Of a stretch of 64,000 nt of DNA, positions 14,728 to 25,683 are shown one piece after another; the first letter of the stretch is position 1, and each line of letters opens with the position of its first letter. The notes under the pieces were generated by a model. It saw nothing but the letters and a program-made list of their open reading frames with translations. It was not told the origin of the DNA and did no database searches. The position numbers and the translations under genes are program-made. This DNA is from Rosellinia necatrix. Its lineage: Eukaryota; Ascomycota; Sordariomycetes; Xylariales; Xylariaceae. The stretch covers positions 1 to 64,000 of the forward strand of contig JAGYVD010000001.1 in NCBI GenBank assembly GCA_021209875.1, in the 5' to 3' direction.

Positions 14728-14962
14728 TGTTGCATTAGTTATAAATAAAAATTAAAGCTTTAATAATAAATAATATATTATATAAAAATCTATAAATAAA
14801 AAAAAAAAAAAATAAATAAAAGAAATTAGCTTATTAAAATTCTAGCTAAATGCAGGTATATAAAATAGGTCTAGTCTGTGCGCTATACGCACTAGTTAGC
14901 AACAAATATATAAATACTAGTCTGTACTACATGCCCGATTAACTAACCAATTATTTATAACT
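14728..14962 (-). repeat. Right LTR of family B (5' LTR in minus orientation)
   Basis: The better preserved B LTR: near 14,870-14,945 it keeps GTCTGTGCGCTATACGCAC and CATGCCCGATTAACTAACC, which are partly lost in the left copy. The right boundary is set by the TTTAT duplication. Confidence 0.88.
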
Positions 14963-16375
14963 TTTATATAATCTTTAATTATTTAATAAATAAGCTAAAA
15001 CTGCTTCTAGCATTTAAACTTTTATTAATTTATAATTATAATATTTTAAATAAACTTTAAAATATTATATAAATATATATATAATTAAAAAATAAGCTAG
15101 CAAAAAATCTTTATATAACTATTTAATAAACTTAAGCTAAAATATTTTAAAAAACAATTTTAAAAATTATATAACTACTATATAAACTAGCAAAATTAAA
15201 ACTATATTAGTTTAAAACTTATTATTAATATTATTAAAAATAATTAAATATATTTATATTTATATATAACTTATATTTATTATATATAATAAAACAACCA
15301 GAAAATTTTAGTATTATTAGCTTATAAATAAATAATATATTTAGTTTTATTATATTAAACTTTTAAAAAAAAACATAAGCTAAAATAAGCTAATTTTTAT
15401 ATAAAGCTAAAAAATACTTTAATTAAAACATATAATTAAATTTAATAGCGGCTAAATTATATTATTATATAAAAAAATATAACTTTAATATAAAAAATAA
15501 AAAATAATTAGCCTAGGTTAACTTTTATATAATAAAAACTATTTAAAACTATATTTTATAACAGGCTAAAAAGCTTATATTAATAATATATATTAATTAA
15601 AAGCTTTATATAATTTATTAATAGCTGTTTAAATAATTAACCTGGCTTTAAATAATATTAAAAACTTAAACTAAAAATTTAATAATAAATAAACAATTTT
15701 AAACAAAGTTTAATTTTTATATTATTAAACTTAATATATATAAAACTATTTATTTTTATTAACAGATTTTTATAAATAACACTAATATAAATTTTAGCTT
15801 ACATTTTTATTATATTAATAATAAAACATTATATAAAAAAATCAAGTTTTAAAATAATTAAAAATATTATATATTAAAACTTTAGCAAATATAAAAAATT
15901 ATTTAAAATGTTTTAATAAATAAGCTATATAATATAATTAATAGATTTAATAATGCAATAATTTTATATATAACAATTTAAAAATTTTAATTATTTTAAA
16001 CGTTTTTTAGTTTTAATAGTTTTATATTTAAATTTAAAATTATTATATAATTATTTAATTAAGCTAAATATAATATAAAAAAACGTTTAATAATAAATAT
16101 TATGTTGTTTTAAAATTATATAAAAAAAAAAATCTTTAAAATATAATATATTAATAGTACTAACAACTTAATAAATATATTTATTAAATAAAAGCTAAAC
16201 TAAGCTTTAAAAAACTTAGTATTTATAAATAAACTAATTATATAAGTTAAAACGTACGTAAAATAAATTAAAAAGCAAAATAATAAAAAGCAAAGTTTAT
16301 ATAATAATAAACGTTATTTTTTATATAATAAAATATAAATTTTATTTTATTATATAATAAAAAATATAAGCATAA

Positions 16376-16790
16376 CTAAAAATCTAACTTTTAAAAAACA
16401 GGCCTTAATAATATAATAGCAATATATATTATATTTAATTATTATATAACTTAAGTTTAATTTTTAGCTAAAGCTTATAAAGTTTAAAGTTTATAAAAAA
16501 TATTATAAACTTTAGGCTTTATTATTTTTTATTATTTTTTATTTTTAAATATTTTTTATTTTTTTTATATAATAATAGCTTAAACTTTATTTTATTTATA
16601 TAAAAAATATAATTATTATTAAAAGCCTGACTTTTTAAAAACAGGCTTTAATAATATAATAATAATATATATAATAGTTAGTTGTTATATATTTTAAGTT
16701 TAATTTTAATTAAACTTAATAAAACTTAAAATTTATAGTTTATAAATAAATTAATATAATAAACTTTAAGCTTTATATTTTTTATTTATA
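16376..16790. repeat. Two-copy tandem repeat, period about 240 bp
   Basis: The segment with AAAACAGGCCTTAATAATAT (from about 16,395) returns as AAAACAGGCTTTAATAATAT (from about 16,638). Matching flanks run on through an AAGTTTAAT stretch and a TTTAGGCTTTAT / TTTAAGCTTTAT stretch. It lies in the 3' non-coding part of family A, where short duplications are common. Confidence 0.7.
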
Positions 16791-17517
16791 TATAATAATT
16801 AATTATTTTTTTTTTAAAAAAAAAAATTAAAATTATTTTTTTTTTTTTTTTTACGCACGAAAAAAACTTATATATAAACTACATTTTTATTTTTATGTTT
16901 ATATAAACTATATTTTTATTTTTATATTATTTATATATAAAAAGTAAAACATAAAAAAAAAAAAATAAATTTATTTATTTTTTTTTTTTTTAGCTATAAT
17001 TAAAATATCGCGTTTTATATAAGCGTTAAATATAAAAACATAAACGTTTTTTAAAAACTAAAAATTTAATAATATAAATTAATTAAAGCTTTTTAATTAT
17101 AGCAGCAGTTATTATATAGTTTATTTATATATATTTTAAATATTAAATTTTTTAGTTTTAAATTAAAAAGTTTAAAATAATTTTATAATAAATAAACTTA
17201 GTTTAAATATTTATAAAAATATTTAAAGCTGTTATTTAAAATAAAATGTTATAAAAAAAGCAGTAGCGATAATATTTTTAATATTTTATTATATATAAAA
17301 ACTTATTAAAAAAAAAAAATAAAATATATAAATAATTATCTGCTTAAAAAAAATTACGTACGTTAATATATAAAAACTATATTAAAGCTTAGCAAGCTTA
17401 AATTTTTATAAAAAAATAATAAACTTTTATTTAGCTGTTTTTTTTTATATAAACAAAGTTTACAAACTATAAAATATTTTTTATTAAAAAAAGCGTAAAA
17501 CAAAAGTAAAAACAAGC

Positions 17518-17632
17518 AAGCAGCGTAAAAACAGCAGCAGCAGCAATAAAAACAGCAGTAAATATTATTATTATTATTATTATTGTTAATACTGCAGCTT
17601 TTAAAAGTTAGCATTTATATTATACAAAAAAC

Positions 17633-17662
<30 letters not shown>
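17518..17662. repeat. Microsatellites: CAG, ATT and TA runs
   Basis: Short runs of CAG/GCA (17,519-17,562), ATT (17,565-17,585) and TA (17,637-17,662). The CAG run keeps CpA while flanking DNA has lost it. Confidence 0.75.
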
Positions 17663-17668
<6 letters not shown>

Positions 17669-17939
17669 AAAAAAACAAACGGAATAACAGAATAAAAATT
17701 AGCTGTAAATAAAGCCGTATATATATTTAAACAGCAGAAAGCACGTTAATAATTTTAAACTTAAGCTTAAGTATTAAGCAGCAGCTATATAAAGCATATA
17801 TAAATTAAAAGCTGCGTATAAACAGAAAACTTTATATAAAAAACAATTATATATAAATAAATAATTATATATATATAAATAATTATATATAAATAAAAAT
17901 AACGTATAAATAAAAACTATAACTAATAAAAAAAGCTAA

Positions 17940-18251
17940 TATTAAAACTATAATAATTAATTATAGTTATTTATAGCTGTTATATATATATATATTTTAT
18001 ATAAACATATAATATATATATTATATATATATATATAGCGTATATATTTTATATATAAAACAAGCTATATTATCGCTATTATTTTAATAAGTTATATATT
18101 AGCAGAATTTTTATATAAAATTTAAAATAATATTATATATAATAATTATTTAAATAAAATAATTAAGCATAATAAATATTGTATAATAAAAGTTATATTC
18201 TGTTTTATATATAAATAGTATATATATTATATATATAAAGCTTATTAAATA
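17940..18251 (+). repeat. 3' LTR of the family A element
   Basis: It starts TATTAAAACTATAAT, where the 5' LTR has TGTTAGAACTATAGT, and ends AAATA before the TAAAC duplication. All the differences in that opening stretch are G to A, the RIP direction, so this LTR has decayed further than its partner. Confidence 0.9.
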
Positions 18252-18256
18252 TAAAC

Positions 18257-18613
18257 TAAAATATTTTATATATAATAATTTTAATTTTATATTTTTATTT
18301 AATTTAATTATTAAATAAATTGTTATAATTTATTATATAATTATTTAAAAGTTTTAAATTAAATAGCTTATAAAAACAGATATTATATATAATATATTTT
18401 AAAATTATTAAATTTTATTATTTATATTAATTTATTAATATAATTAATATTATAACAATTTAAAAAAATAAATTTAATATAATAAAAATATTTTAAAGTT
18501 TTATATAATAATTTACTATAAGTAATAAATTATAATCTAAATAAAAACTTAACTATACTATTTAAATAAAGCTAGCTAAAAATAGCTAATAAACTATTTT
18601 TATTTTATTTATT
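18257..18613. other. AT-rich inner arm of unit 1, first part
   Basis: Resumes the unit after the family A insertion and aligns with unit 2 from 33,724. No gene or repeat of its own is visible. Confidence 0.6.
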
Positions 18614-18672
18614 ATAGGCCTGGCCAGGCCCTGCAGGCCTAGCCTAGCTAGCTTAGCTTAGCTTAAAATAAG
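18614..18672. other. Palindromic GC-rich island, copy 1
   Basis: About 55 bases of G/C-rich DNA in otherwise almost pure AT sequence. It contains the perfect 14-bp palindrome GGCCTGGCCAGGCC, an 8-bp CCTGCAGG palindrome, AGGCCT and a run of CTAGC/CTTAGC steps. The same island is at 34,083-34,142. Its survival in both copies implies that it is poorly targeted by RIP or maintained. Function unknown. Confidence 0.85.
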
Positions 18673-18859
18673 TTTTTAAACACTTTTTATTTGTTTATAT
18701 TATAAAAAAATATTTTATATTTAATATTATTAGTTATTTTAATATAAAAAATAAAAAATATAAGTTATTTATTTTAAACTTATTTTTTATTTAAATTAAT
18801 TAATAAAATTTATAACTTATATTTAAACTTTTTAATAATTATTATTTATATATATATAA

Positions 18860-19170
18860 TATTAGAACTATAGCAATTAGTTATAGTTATTTATAGCTGT
18901 TATATATATATATACTTTATATAAACAAATAATATATATGTTATATATATATATAGCATATATATTTTATATATAAAACAGGCTATATTATCGCTGTTAT
19001 TTTAATAAGTTATATATTAGCAGAATTTTTATATAAAACTTAAAATAATATATACACGATAATTATTTAAATAAAAAATAATTAAACATTATAAATATTA
19101 TATAATAAAAGTTATATTCTGTTTTATATATAAACAATATATATATAGCTTATATAAAGCTTATTTAATA
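18860..19170 (+). mobile_element. Solo LTR, family A, copy-1 specific
   Basis: A 311-bp LTR, TATTAGAACTATAGC to TTATTTAATA, flanked by TATAA duplications (18,855-18,859 and 19,171-19,175). Unit 2 has the single empty site at 34,328-34,332. It lies only about 600 bp from the full family A element. Confidence 0.9.
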
Positions 19171-19175
19171 TATAA

Positions 19176-20149
19176 TATTATTATATAAATAGTTAAAAAT
19201 AATAAAGTTATTTATTATTATATATATAATATATTTATAATATTAATAAATTTATTATAAACTAATATATAAAAACTAATTATTATATTTATAAATTAAA
19301 CTTATTTTTTATATTTATATTAAATTAAAATTTTAATAAACAAAAGTTTTTTTTATATTTTTTATATAAGTTATAATTTATTATTAAACTTTTAACGTTT
19401 TAATTAAAATAAATATATTATAAATTAATATATTATAAATATAATTATTAATTGTTTTATATTTTATTATATAAATTTTAAAATATAGTTATAAATTAAA
19501 TATTTTAATAATATAAATATTTATATATATTATTAAAATAAACAAAAATGCTAGGTTTAACACTATTAGTTATTTAATTATAAAATTAAATAAAATAGCA
19601 TAAAATATTTTAAAATAAATTTATTAAAACTACGCCTATTTATTTATACTAACAAATAAAGTTTTAAAACTATGCTTAAAATTTTATAAGTTTTATAATT
19701 AAAATATATATATTTTTATAATATAAACTAAAATATTATAAATACAGCTATTTATAACTTTATATTTTTAACCACACTTATTATATTTATTAAAAAAATT
19801 AACAGTTTATATATAAAACTGTTTTATTTTATTAAATATAATAAAAATAATAAAACTTAATATAAAAGCTTTAATATATAATTAATAAAATTAAACAAAA
19901 ATATTTTTAAAAACGTTTATTATAATTAAATAAAATTTCAAAATAATATAAAAACAAATTAATATTATTTAAAAATAAATATTAATTATATTATATATTT
20001 AAATATATTTAAACATTTTAATTATAAATATTATAAAATTTATAATTTAGTATTTAAATAATATTAATATTAAGATAATTATAATATAATTGGAATTAAT
20101 GTTAAATATTGTTTAAATTTATAAAATAAAACTTATTTTATGTTTTTTT
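19176..20149. other. AT-rich inner arm of unit 1, second part
   Basis: Aligns with 34,333-35,280. A small, better preserved patch at 19,548-19,575 (ATGCTAGGTTTAACAC) matches 34,687-34,714. No gene is visible. Confidence 0.6.
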
Positions 20150-20228
20150 ATATTTATATTTTTTTTATATTTATATTTTTTTATATTTATATTTTTTTAT
20201 ATTTATATTTTTTTATATTTATATTAAT
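20150..20228. repeat. 16-bp tandem repeat (TTTTTTTATATTTATA)n, copy 1
   Basis: About five units of a T-rich 16-mer. The equivalent array in unit 2 (35,281-35,346) has fewer and more irregular units. Confidence 0.8.
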
Positions 20229-20479
20229 AATTATAATGTTTTATTTATATGTTATATTATTTTTAAGTTTAATTTGTTATAATTATTTAAATAATAATAA
20301 ATTTTTAATAAATTAAATCAAATATATTAATTTACTTAAAAAATTAATATAATTTATATAAAATCTATAATTTATTATGTTTTTTATAGCTTTCATTAGC
20401 TTTATTTTTATATTTTGTTTTTATAACATAGTTTTTTATTTTTAGCTTTTTAATAATAATTAATTTATACTTTTATTTA
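20229..20479. other. AT-rich spacer, no gene
   Basis: Unit DNA between two tandem arrays, alignable with about 35,440-35,690. Nothing further is recognised. Confidence 0.5.
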
Positions 20480-21383
20480 ATTTATTAAATTTATTAAATT
20501 CATTCTATTTACTGCATTTATTTAATTTATTAAATTTATTGCATTTATTGAATTTATTTAATTTATTAAATTTATTAAATTTATTTAATTTTTTAATTTA
20601 TTTAATTTATTTAATTTATTTAATTTATTTAATTTATTTAATTTATTTAATTTATTTCATTTATTTAATTTATTTTATTTATTTCATTTATTTAATTTAT
20701 TTAATTTATTTCATTTATTTCATTTATTTCATTTATTTCATTTATTTCATTTATTTCATTTATTTTATTTATTTAATTTATTTAATTTATTTTATTTATT
20801 TAATTTATTTAATTTAGTTAATTTAGTTAATTTAGTTAATTTATTTAATTTATTTAATTTATTTAATTTAATTAATTTAGTTAATTTATTTAATTTATTT
20901 AATTTATTTAATTTATTTAATTTATTTAATTTATTTAATTTATTTAATTTATTTAATTTATTTAATTTATTTAATTTATTTAATTTATTTAATTTATTTA
21001 ATTTATTTAATTTATTTAATTTATTTAATTTATTTAATTTATTTAATTTATTTAATTTATTTAATTTATTTAATTTATTTAATTTATTTAATTTATTTAA
21101 TTTATTTAATTTATTTAATTTATTTAATTTATTTAATTTATTTAATTTATTTAATTTATTTAATTTATTTAATTTATTTAATTTATTTAATTTATTTAAT
21201 TTATTTAATTTATTTAATTTATTTAATTTATTTAATTTATTTAATTTATTTAATTTATTTAATTTATTTAATTTATTTAATTTATTTAATTTATTTAATT
21301 TATTTAATTTATTTAATTTATTTAATTTATTTAATTTATTTAATTTATTTAATTTATTTAATTTATTTAATTTATTTAATTTA
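20480..21383. repeat. 9-bp minisatellite (TTTAATTTA)n, copy 1
   Basis: About 100 units of a 9-mer. The left third is a mixture of TTTATTTCA, TTTATTTTA, TTAAATTTA and AGTTAATTT variants; from about 20,880 it is nearly perfect TTTAATTTA. Because nine is a multiple of three, both strands stay open as meaningless peptides (FIYLIY and NKLNKL repeats at 20,539-20,817 and 20,792-21,415). The unit 2 counterpart is about 240 bp, so the array has changed strongly in length. Confidence 0.95.
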
Positions 21384-21398
21384 TTATTTGCTCTAACC

Positions 21399-21730
21399 AG
21401 CTGAAATAACAACATTTAACTAGCTGTTTTAATAAGCTGTATTTTTACAGGTCTGTGGCTACCTGGGATATTAACATATTACCGGCTGTTTTATTAGGTG
21501 CATCCCTGTAGGTCTGATTAGTAAGGGCACTAATATGTTACGGGCTGTTTTTATTAGGTGTAGGCCTACGGACTATAACTAGCAGAAATAGCGACACGTA
21601 ACAGGCTGTTTTATTAAGTGCAGGCCTGCAGGCCTATAACTAGCAGAAATAGCAACACGTAACCGGTTGTTTTATTAAGTGCAGCTCTGCGGGTTTAAAA
21701 CTAGCAGAGATAACAACACGCAACCTAGGC
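21399..21730. repeat. About 61-bp tandem repeat array, copy 1
   Basis: Five or more units, with the GGCTGTTTT(T)ATTA core at about 21,484, 21,543, 21,604 and 21,665 (spacing 59-61 bp). Each unit continues through an AGGTG/AAGTG, GCAGGCCT and ACTAGCAGAAATAGCAACAC order. One unit holds the 14-bp palindrome AGGCCTGCAGGCCT (21,622-21,635). This array is much less RIP-damaged than the unit 2 array and closes the inner end of the unit. Confidence 0.93.
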
Positions 21731-21833
21731 TTTTAATTAGCCAGTTTTTTATATAACAGAAAATCAGCAAAATTTTAACTAAGTTAATAGTTAACTATAA
21801 TAGCAACTTTAACCCGCAAGCAAAAGCAATCTA

Positions 21834-21994
21834 ACCTTAACTTTAACCCTAACCCTAACCCTAACCCTAACCCTAACCCTAACCCTAACCCTAACCCTAT
21901 AACCCTAACCCTAACCCTAACCCTAACCCTAACCCTAACCCTAACCCTAACCCTAACCCTAACCCTAACCCTAACCCTAACCCTAACCCTAACC

Positions 21995-22029
<35 letters not shown>
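21834..22029. repeat. Interstitial telomere tract (CCCTAA)n
   Basis: About 30 CCCTAA units in the same orientation as the chromosome end. The outer border is degenerate (CTAACCTTAACTTTAACCC), one unit near 21,896 is broken (CCCTATAACCC), and the inner border has CCCTAAACCC. Unit 2 starts directly after it. The simplest reading is a former chromosome end to which unit 1, with its own telomere, was added. Confidence 0.96.
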
Positions 22030-22842
22030 ATAAGAATAATAAATGTTATATATAAATTAATTAATATGATAATATTAAAATTTTAGCTTTAATAAATATA
22101 AATAATTAATTTAAAAATATTTATTTATAATATAAAATAATTATATAATTAAATAAAATATATATATAAATAAAAATAATTTTTTAAATTATCTTTATTA
22201 TATATTAATATTAATATTATATTATATTAAATAAAAAAGTTTAAAACATAAATTTTTTTATATTAAATATTTTTTTATATATTTATTAATTATTAATATA
22301 ATAACTTTTTTTTTTTAATAAATATTTTCTTTTAATATTTTATATTTAATTTTTATTAAAACTTTAAGTAATATTATTATTTAAAGTATAATTATTTTAA
22401 TTTTATTTTTTATAAAAGTATTGTAAATATTAAAGTTAAATAAATCTTATATATATTTATATATATATTTTAAATATTTATATTTTTAACAAATTTTATA
22501 TATATTAAAATAATTATTTTATTTATTAATATTTTATTTTAATATTATAATATTTTTTATTTTATTTTATTTTAAGTGTATATATATAAAAGTTTAAAAT
22601 ATAATCTTGTTATTTTAATATTAATTTAACTATATTAATTATGTTTAAATTTTTAAATAAATTTTATAATATATTTAATATAAGATTTAAATAAAAAATA
22701 AATAAATAATATAACTTAATTTTAATTTTTAATTATTTTATTAAAAATTTATTATAGCTAAATATATAAATTAAACAGAAATTTAAACATGTATTTATAT
22801 AATACTTTATTTATGTTTATATTTAAATTATTTTATTATATA

Positions 22843-23145
22843 TATTAAATAAAGTTTATATATATAATATAAATACTGTTTATATATAAAACAAAATATA
22901 ACTTTTTATTATATAATATTTATTATTTTTAAAAGTTTTATTTAAATAATTATTATATATAGCATTATTTTAAATTTTATATAAAAATTCTGCTAGTGTA
23001 CAACTAATTAAAATAATAGCAATAATATAGTTTATTTTATATATAAACATATATATATATATAATATATATGTTATATGTTTATATAAAATATATGTATA
23101 TATAACAGCTATAACTAACTATAACTAATTGCTATAGTTTTAATA
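22843..23145 (-). mobile_element. Solo LTR, family A, shared insertion in unit 2
   Basis: Reverse-complement family A LTR at the same place as 1,242-1,527. It is 303 bp long and further decayed, but it retains GCTATAACTAACTATAAC and the CTATAGTTTTAATA edge. Confidence 0.85.
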
Positions 23146-25371
23146 ATATATATATTATATTAAAAAATATAAATGTTTATAAATTTTATGTTTAAAAATA
23201 GTTTTATATTAAATATGATTAAATTATTTTATATATTATTTAATATTATTTATTTTAAAATATTAGATTTAATAAAATAATTTATATTTATTTAATATAT
23301 ATTAAATATAATAATATAACTTATATTTTTTTATAGCTTGTAATAATAAAATAATTTATATATTTTAAAAATATGATTATTATAAAGTTTTATTTTATAA
23401 TTATTAAAATTTAATATTAAAACTTATAAAAGTTTAAAACTTTAATAAAATAATAATATTTTAAAAAATGTAATAAAATATTTAAAATTTTAAAATTAAA
23501 TATATTAATATATATATATTTTTAAATTTATTTATTGTTTTATAATAAATATAATATTATTATTTTATTATTATATAATATATATAATTAAATTTATTAA
23601 ACTTTTAATCTTTTTATTATAAATTTAATAAAAGTTTTTAATTATTAAAACTATATAATAAAATATATTTAAAATATATATATTAAAATAATAAATAAAA
23701 TTTATTTTTAATAAAATAGATTATTTTTAATTAATTTTAATAAAATTTAATAATTATATAAAATAAAATATATATTTATTTATATATACTATTTTATATA
23801 TTAATAATTTTAAAAATATTATTTATATAAAATTTATTTATGTATTAAATTATTAATAATGTTTATATTTAAAAATATTTAAATTATAAATAAAATTTAT
23901 ATTTAAAAATGTTTAAATTATTAATATTTATATATTAAATTTTATAAAATAAATAAAATAAAATTTTAAAAAAATATTTTTTTTTATATAATCTAAACTT
24001 TATATAAAATTGCTTTAATAATAATTTAAAATCTTTTAATAATAAACTTTTTTTAATATTTAATATATATAAATATATAAATTTTTATTTTATATAAACT
24101 TTTTTTTTATTATTTATATATTTTTAATAAATTTATAAACTTGGTTAAAATAAAAGCTATAAATAGCTATATTTTATTATATATTAATTTATATTTTAAT
24201 ATTATATATATATAAGTAATAAAAATAATAAAATTTTAAATATAGTTTAATAATTTTATTTATTAATATAAAAAATAAAGTTAGCTTAAAATAAGTTTAG
24301 TTTAAAATAGCTTATATTATTTTATTTAATTTAATATAAAAACAATTAAACATATTAAGCTTAGCATTTTTATTTATTCTAATATAAATATAATATTTAT
24401 AATATTTAAAACATTATAATTTTAAAATAAAAAAATAAAAAAATTATAAATTATAAATAAATATTATTAAAAGGTTAAACTTTTTTATTTATAATTTAAA
24501 ATAATTTTTAAAAATTATTTATAAAATTATTTTTATAATAAAAAACTATAACAAAAATTAAAACATAATTTAAAATATTATAATTAATATATATAATTTA
24601 ATAATTATTTAATTTTAATTTATTTTATATTAAAATATATTTTAATACTATAAATATATATTTAATATTATATAATTAAATTATTTATTATATAATAATA
24701 TAACTATTAAAAATAATTAAATAAAAATTCATAGTTTTAAAATTTTAATAATTTAAATTTTTAAACATAATAATAAAATATAATTTTAATAATAATTAAG
24801 ATTTTTATTATTTTTATATATAAAAAAGTTATAAATTTATATTTTAATAATATAATGTTTAAATCTTTATATAAAAAAAATAAATATTGTTTTAAAAATA
24901 TATAAATTAAAATAAATAAAACAATATTATATTATAAAATTTATAATATTAATTATTAAAAAATTAAATATAAAAATTTAATAAAGTTTTATAAATTATA
25001 ATATTTTATATTTAAAATAAATATTAAAAAAAATATTTTATAAAGATATAATAAAAATAATTATAAATAATTTATAAAATTAATAAAATTAATTAATATT
25101 ATTAATAATAAATAGTTTTTATTTTTTATTATTTATTTTATATATAAAAATATAATATATAAAATTATAATTTATAAATTTTATATTTATATATTTTAAT
25201 TATTTTTATATAATTTTATTAACAAATATTTTAAAGCTTATTAAATTAATTAAATTTTTATTTGTTTATATTATTTATTTATTTAAAATAAAATATTTAA
25301 ATTTATAATAAAAAATATAAAATTATATAATTATTTTATTTTAATTTTAAAATTAAATTTTATTTAATTAA
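23146..25371. other. AT-rich outer arm of unit 2, no gene
   Basis: Parallel to 1,528-3,704, with many small insertions and deletions and mostly transition differences. No coding frame, RNA gene or array is visible. Confidence 0.65.
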
Positions 25372-25376
25372 AAACT

Positions 25377-25683
25377 TTTAACGAAAGTATAGATCGATCT
25401 ATAAAAAATATATTAATTATTAAAAGCGTAGTAATATTTTAAAAATATTTAATATAAATAATTAAATTTATTAAAAAGTTTTTATTTAATATAATAAGCT
25501 ATAAGTATTTATATATATTAATTATATAATAAAATAATTTTAAAAGTTGTTTTTATTTTAAACGCGTAATATTTATAAATGTAATATTAAAACTATATTT
25601 TATATATATATATTTTCTGCTTAAAAATTTTTAAAATAAAAATTTCTAGCTTAATTATTAAATTATTTTATATTATTATTATA
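25377..25683. repeat. Left LTR of family C
   Basis: It shares with the right LTR the order TATTAATTATTAAAA, TTTAATATAATAAGCTA, TATATATTAATTATATAA and TATTAAAACTATATTTTAT. It keeps TAGATCGATCT near 25,390 where the right copy reads TAAATTAATTT. Confidence 0.88.

Larger units (their letters stand above)
8363..14962 (-). mobile_element. Nested LTR retrotransposon, family B
   Basis: Direct LTRs at 8,363-8,598 and 14,728-14,962 (236 and 235 bp) bound exactly 6,600 bp. The 5-bp duplication TTTAT flanks it (8,358-8,362 and 14,963-14,967). It interrupts family A and is therefore younger than that insertion. A pyrimidine run follows the left LTR directly (CTTTTTTTTTAAA near 8,600), the mirror image of a polypurine tract. 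The interior is T-rich on the plus strand, opposite to the surrounding element. Both suggest the element points to the left. In that orientation the LTR ends in ...CAACA. No domain is readable; RIP-type decay is complete. Confidence 0.88.
14968..17939 (+). pseudogene. Decayed internal region of family A, right part
   Basis: Continuation of the outer element after the nested insertion, again A-rich on the plus strand. It contains a tandem duplication (16,376-16,790), a homopolymer-rich patch (16,810-16,990) and a CAG/ATT-rich patch (17,518-17,600), and ends with a purine run before the 3' LTR. The minus-strand open frame at 17,363-17,614 is a by-product of the CAG/ATT tract. No retroelement protein motif is legible. 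Confidence 0.5.
4064..18251 (+). mobile_element. LTR retrotransposon, family A, with nested family B element
   Basis: Two direct LTRs (313 and 312 bp) bound a 14,188-bp element. The 5-bp target duplication TAAAC precedes base 4,064 and follows base 18,251, and occurs once in the empty site of unit 2 (33,719-33,723). Removing the nested 6.6-kb element leaves about 7.6 kb, a usual size for a fungal LTR retrotransposon. A purine run (AAAAAAAG near 17,928-17,935) lies just before the right LTR, as a polypurine tract would, so I read the element as plus strand. The interior is A-rich on the plus strand and so damaged by C-to-T and G-to-A change that no Gag, protease, reverse transcriptase or integrase motif can be read. 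Superfamily (Copia or Gypsy) is not decidable from what I see. Confidence 0.9.
357..21833. repeat. Subtelomeric unit, copy 1
   Basis: Read left to right this segment is homologous, in the same order and orientation, to 22,030-36,578. Matching landmarks include the minus-strand solo LTR (1,242 and 22,843), the GC-rich island (18,614 and 34,083), the 9-bp minisatellite and the 61-bp repeat array. After subtracting the 14.2-kb element and the solo LTR insertions it is about 7 kb. The outer arm (357-4,063) and the inner arm (18,252-21,833) are separated by the family A element. Both arms are so AT-rich that no ancestral gene can be read. Confidence 0.88.

Noticed and set aside
17363..17614. 83-codon minus-strand open frame rich in Asn, Cys and Tyr
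   Set aside because: Produced by ATT and CAG microsatellites in the non-coding 3' part of family A.
20539..21415. Two long open frames over the 9-bp minisatellite
   Set aside because: A 9-base unit without a stop stays open in any copy number; the peptides are pure tripeptide repeats.
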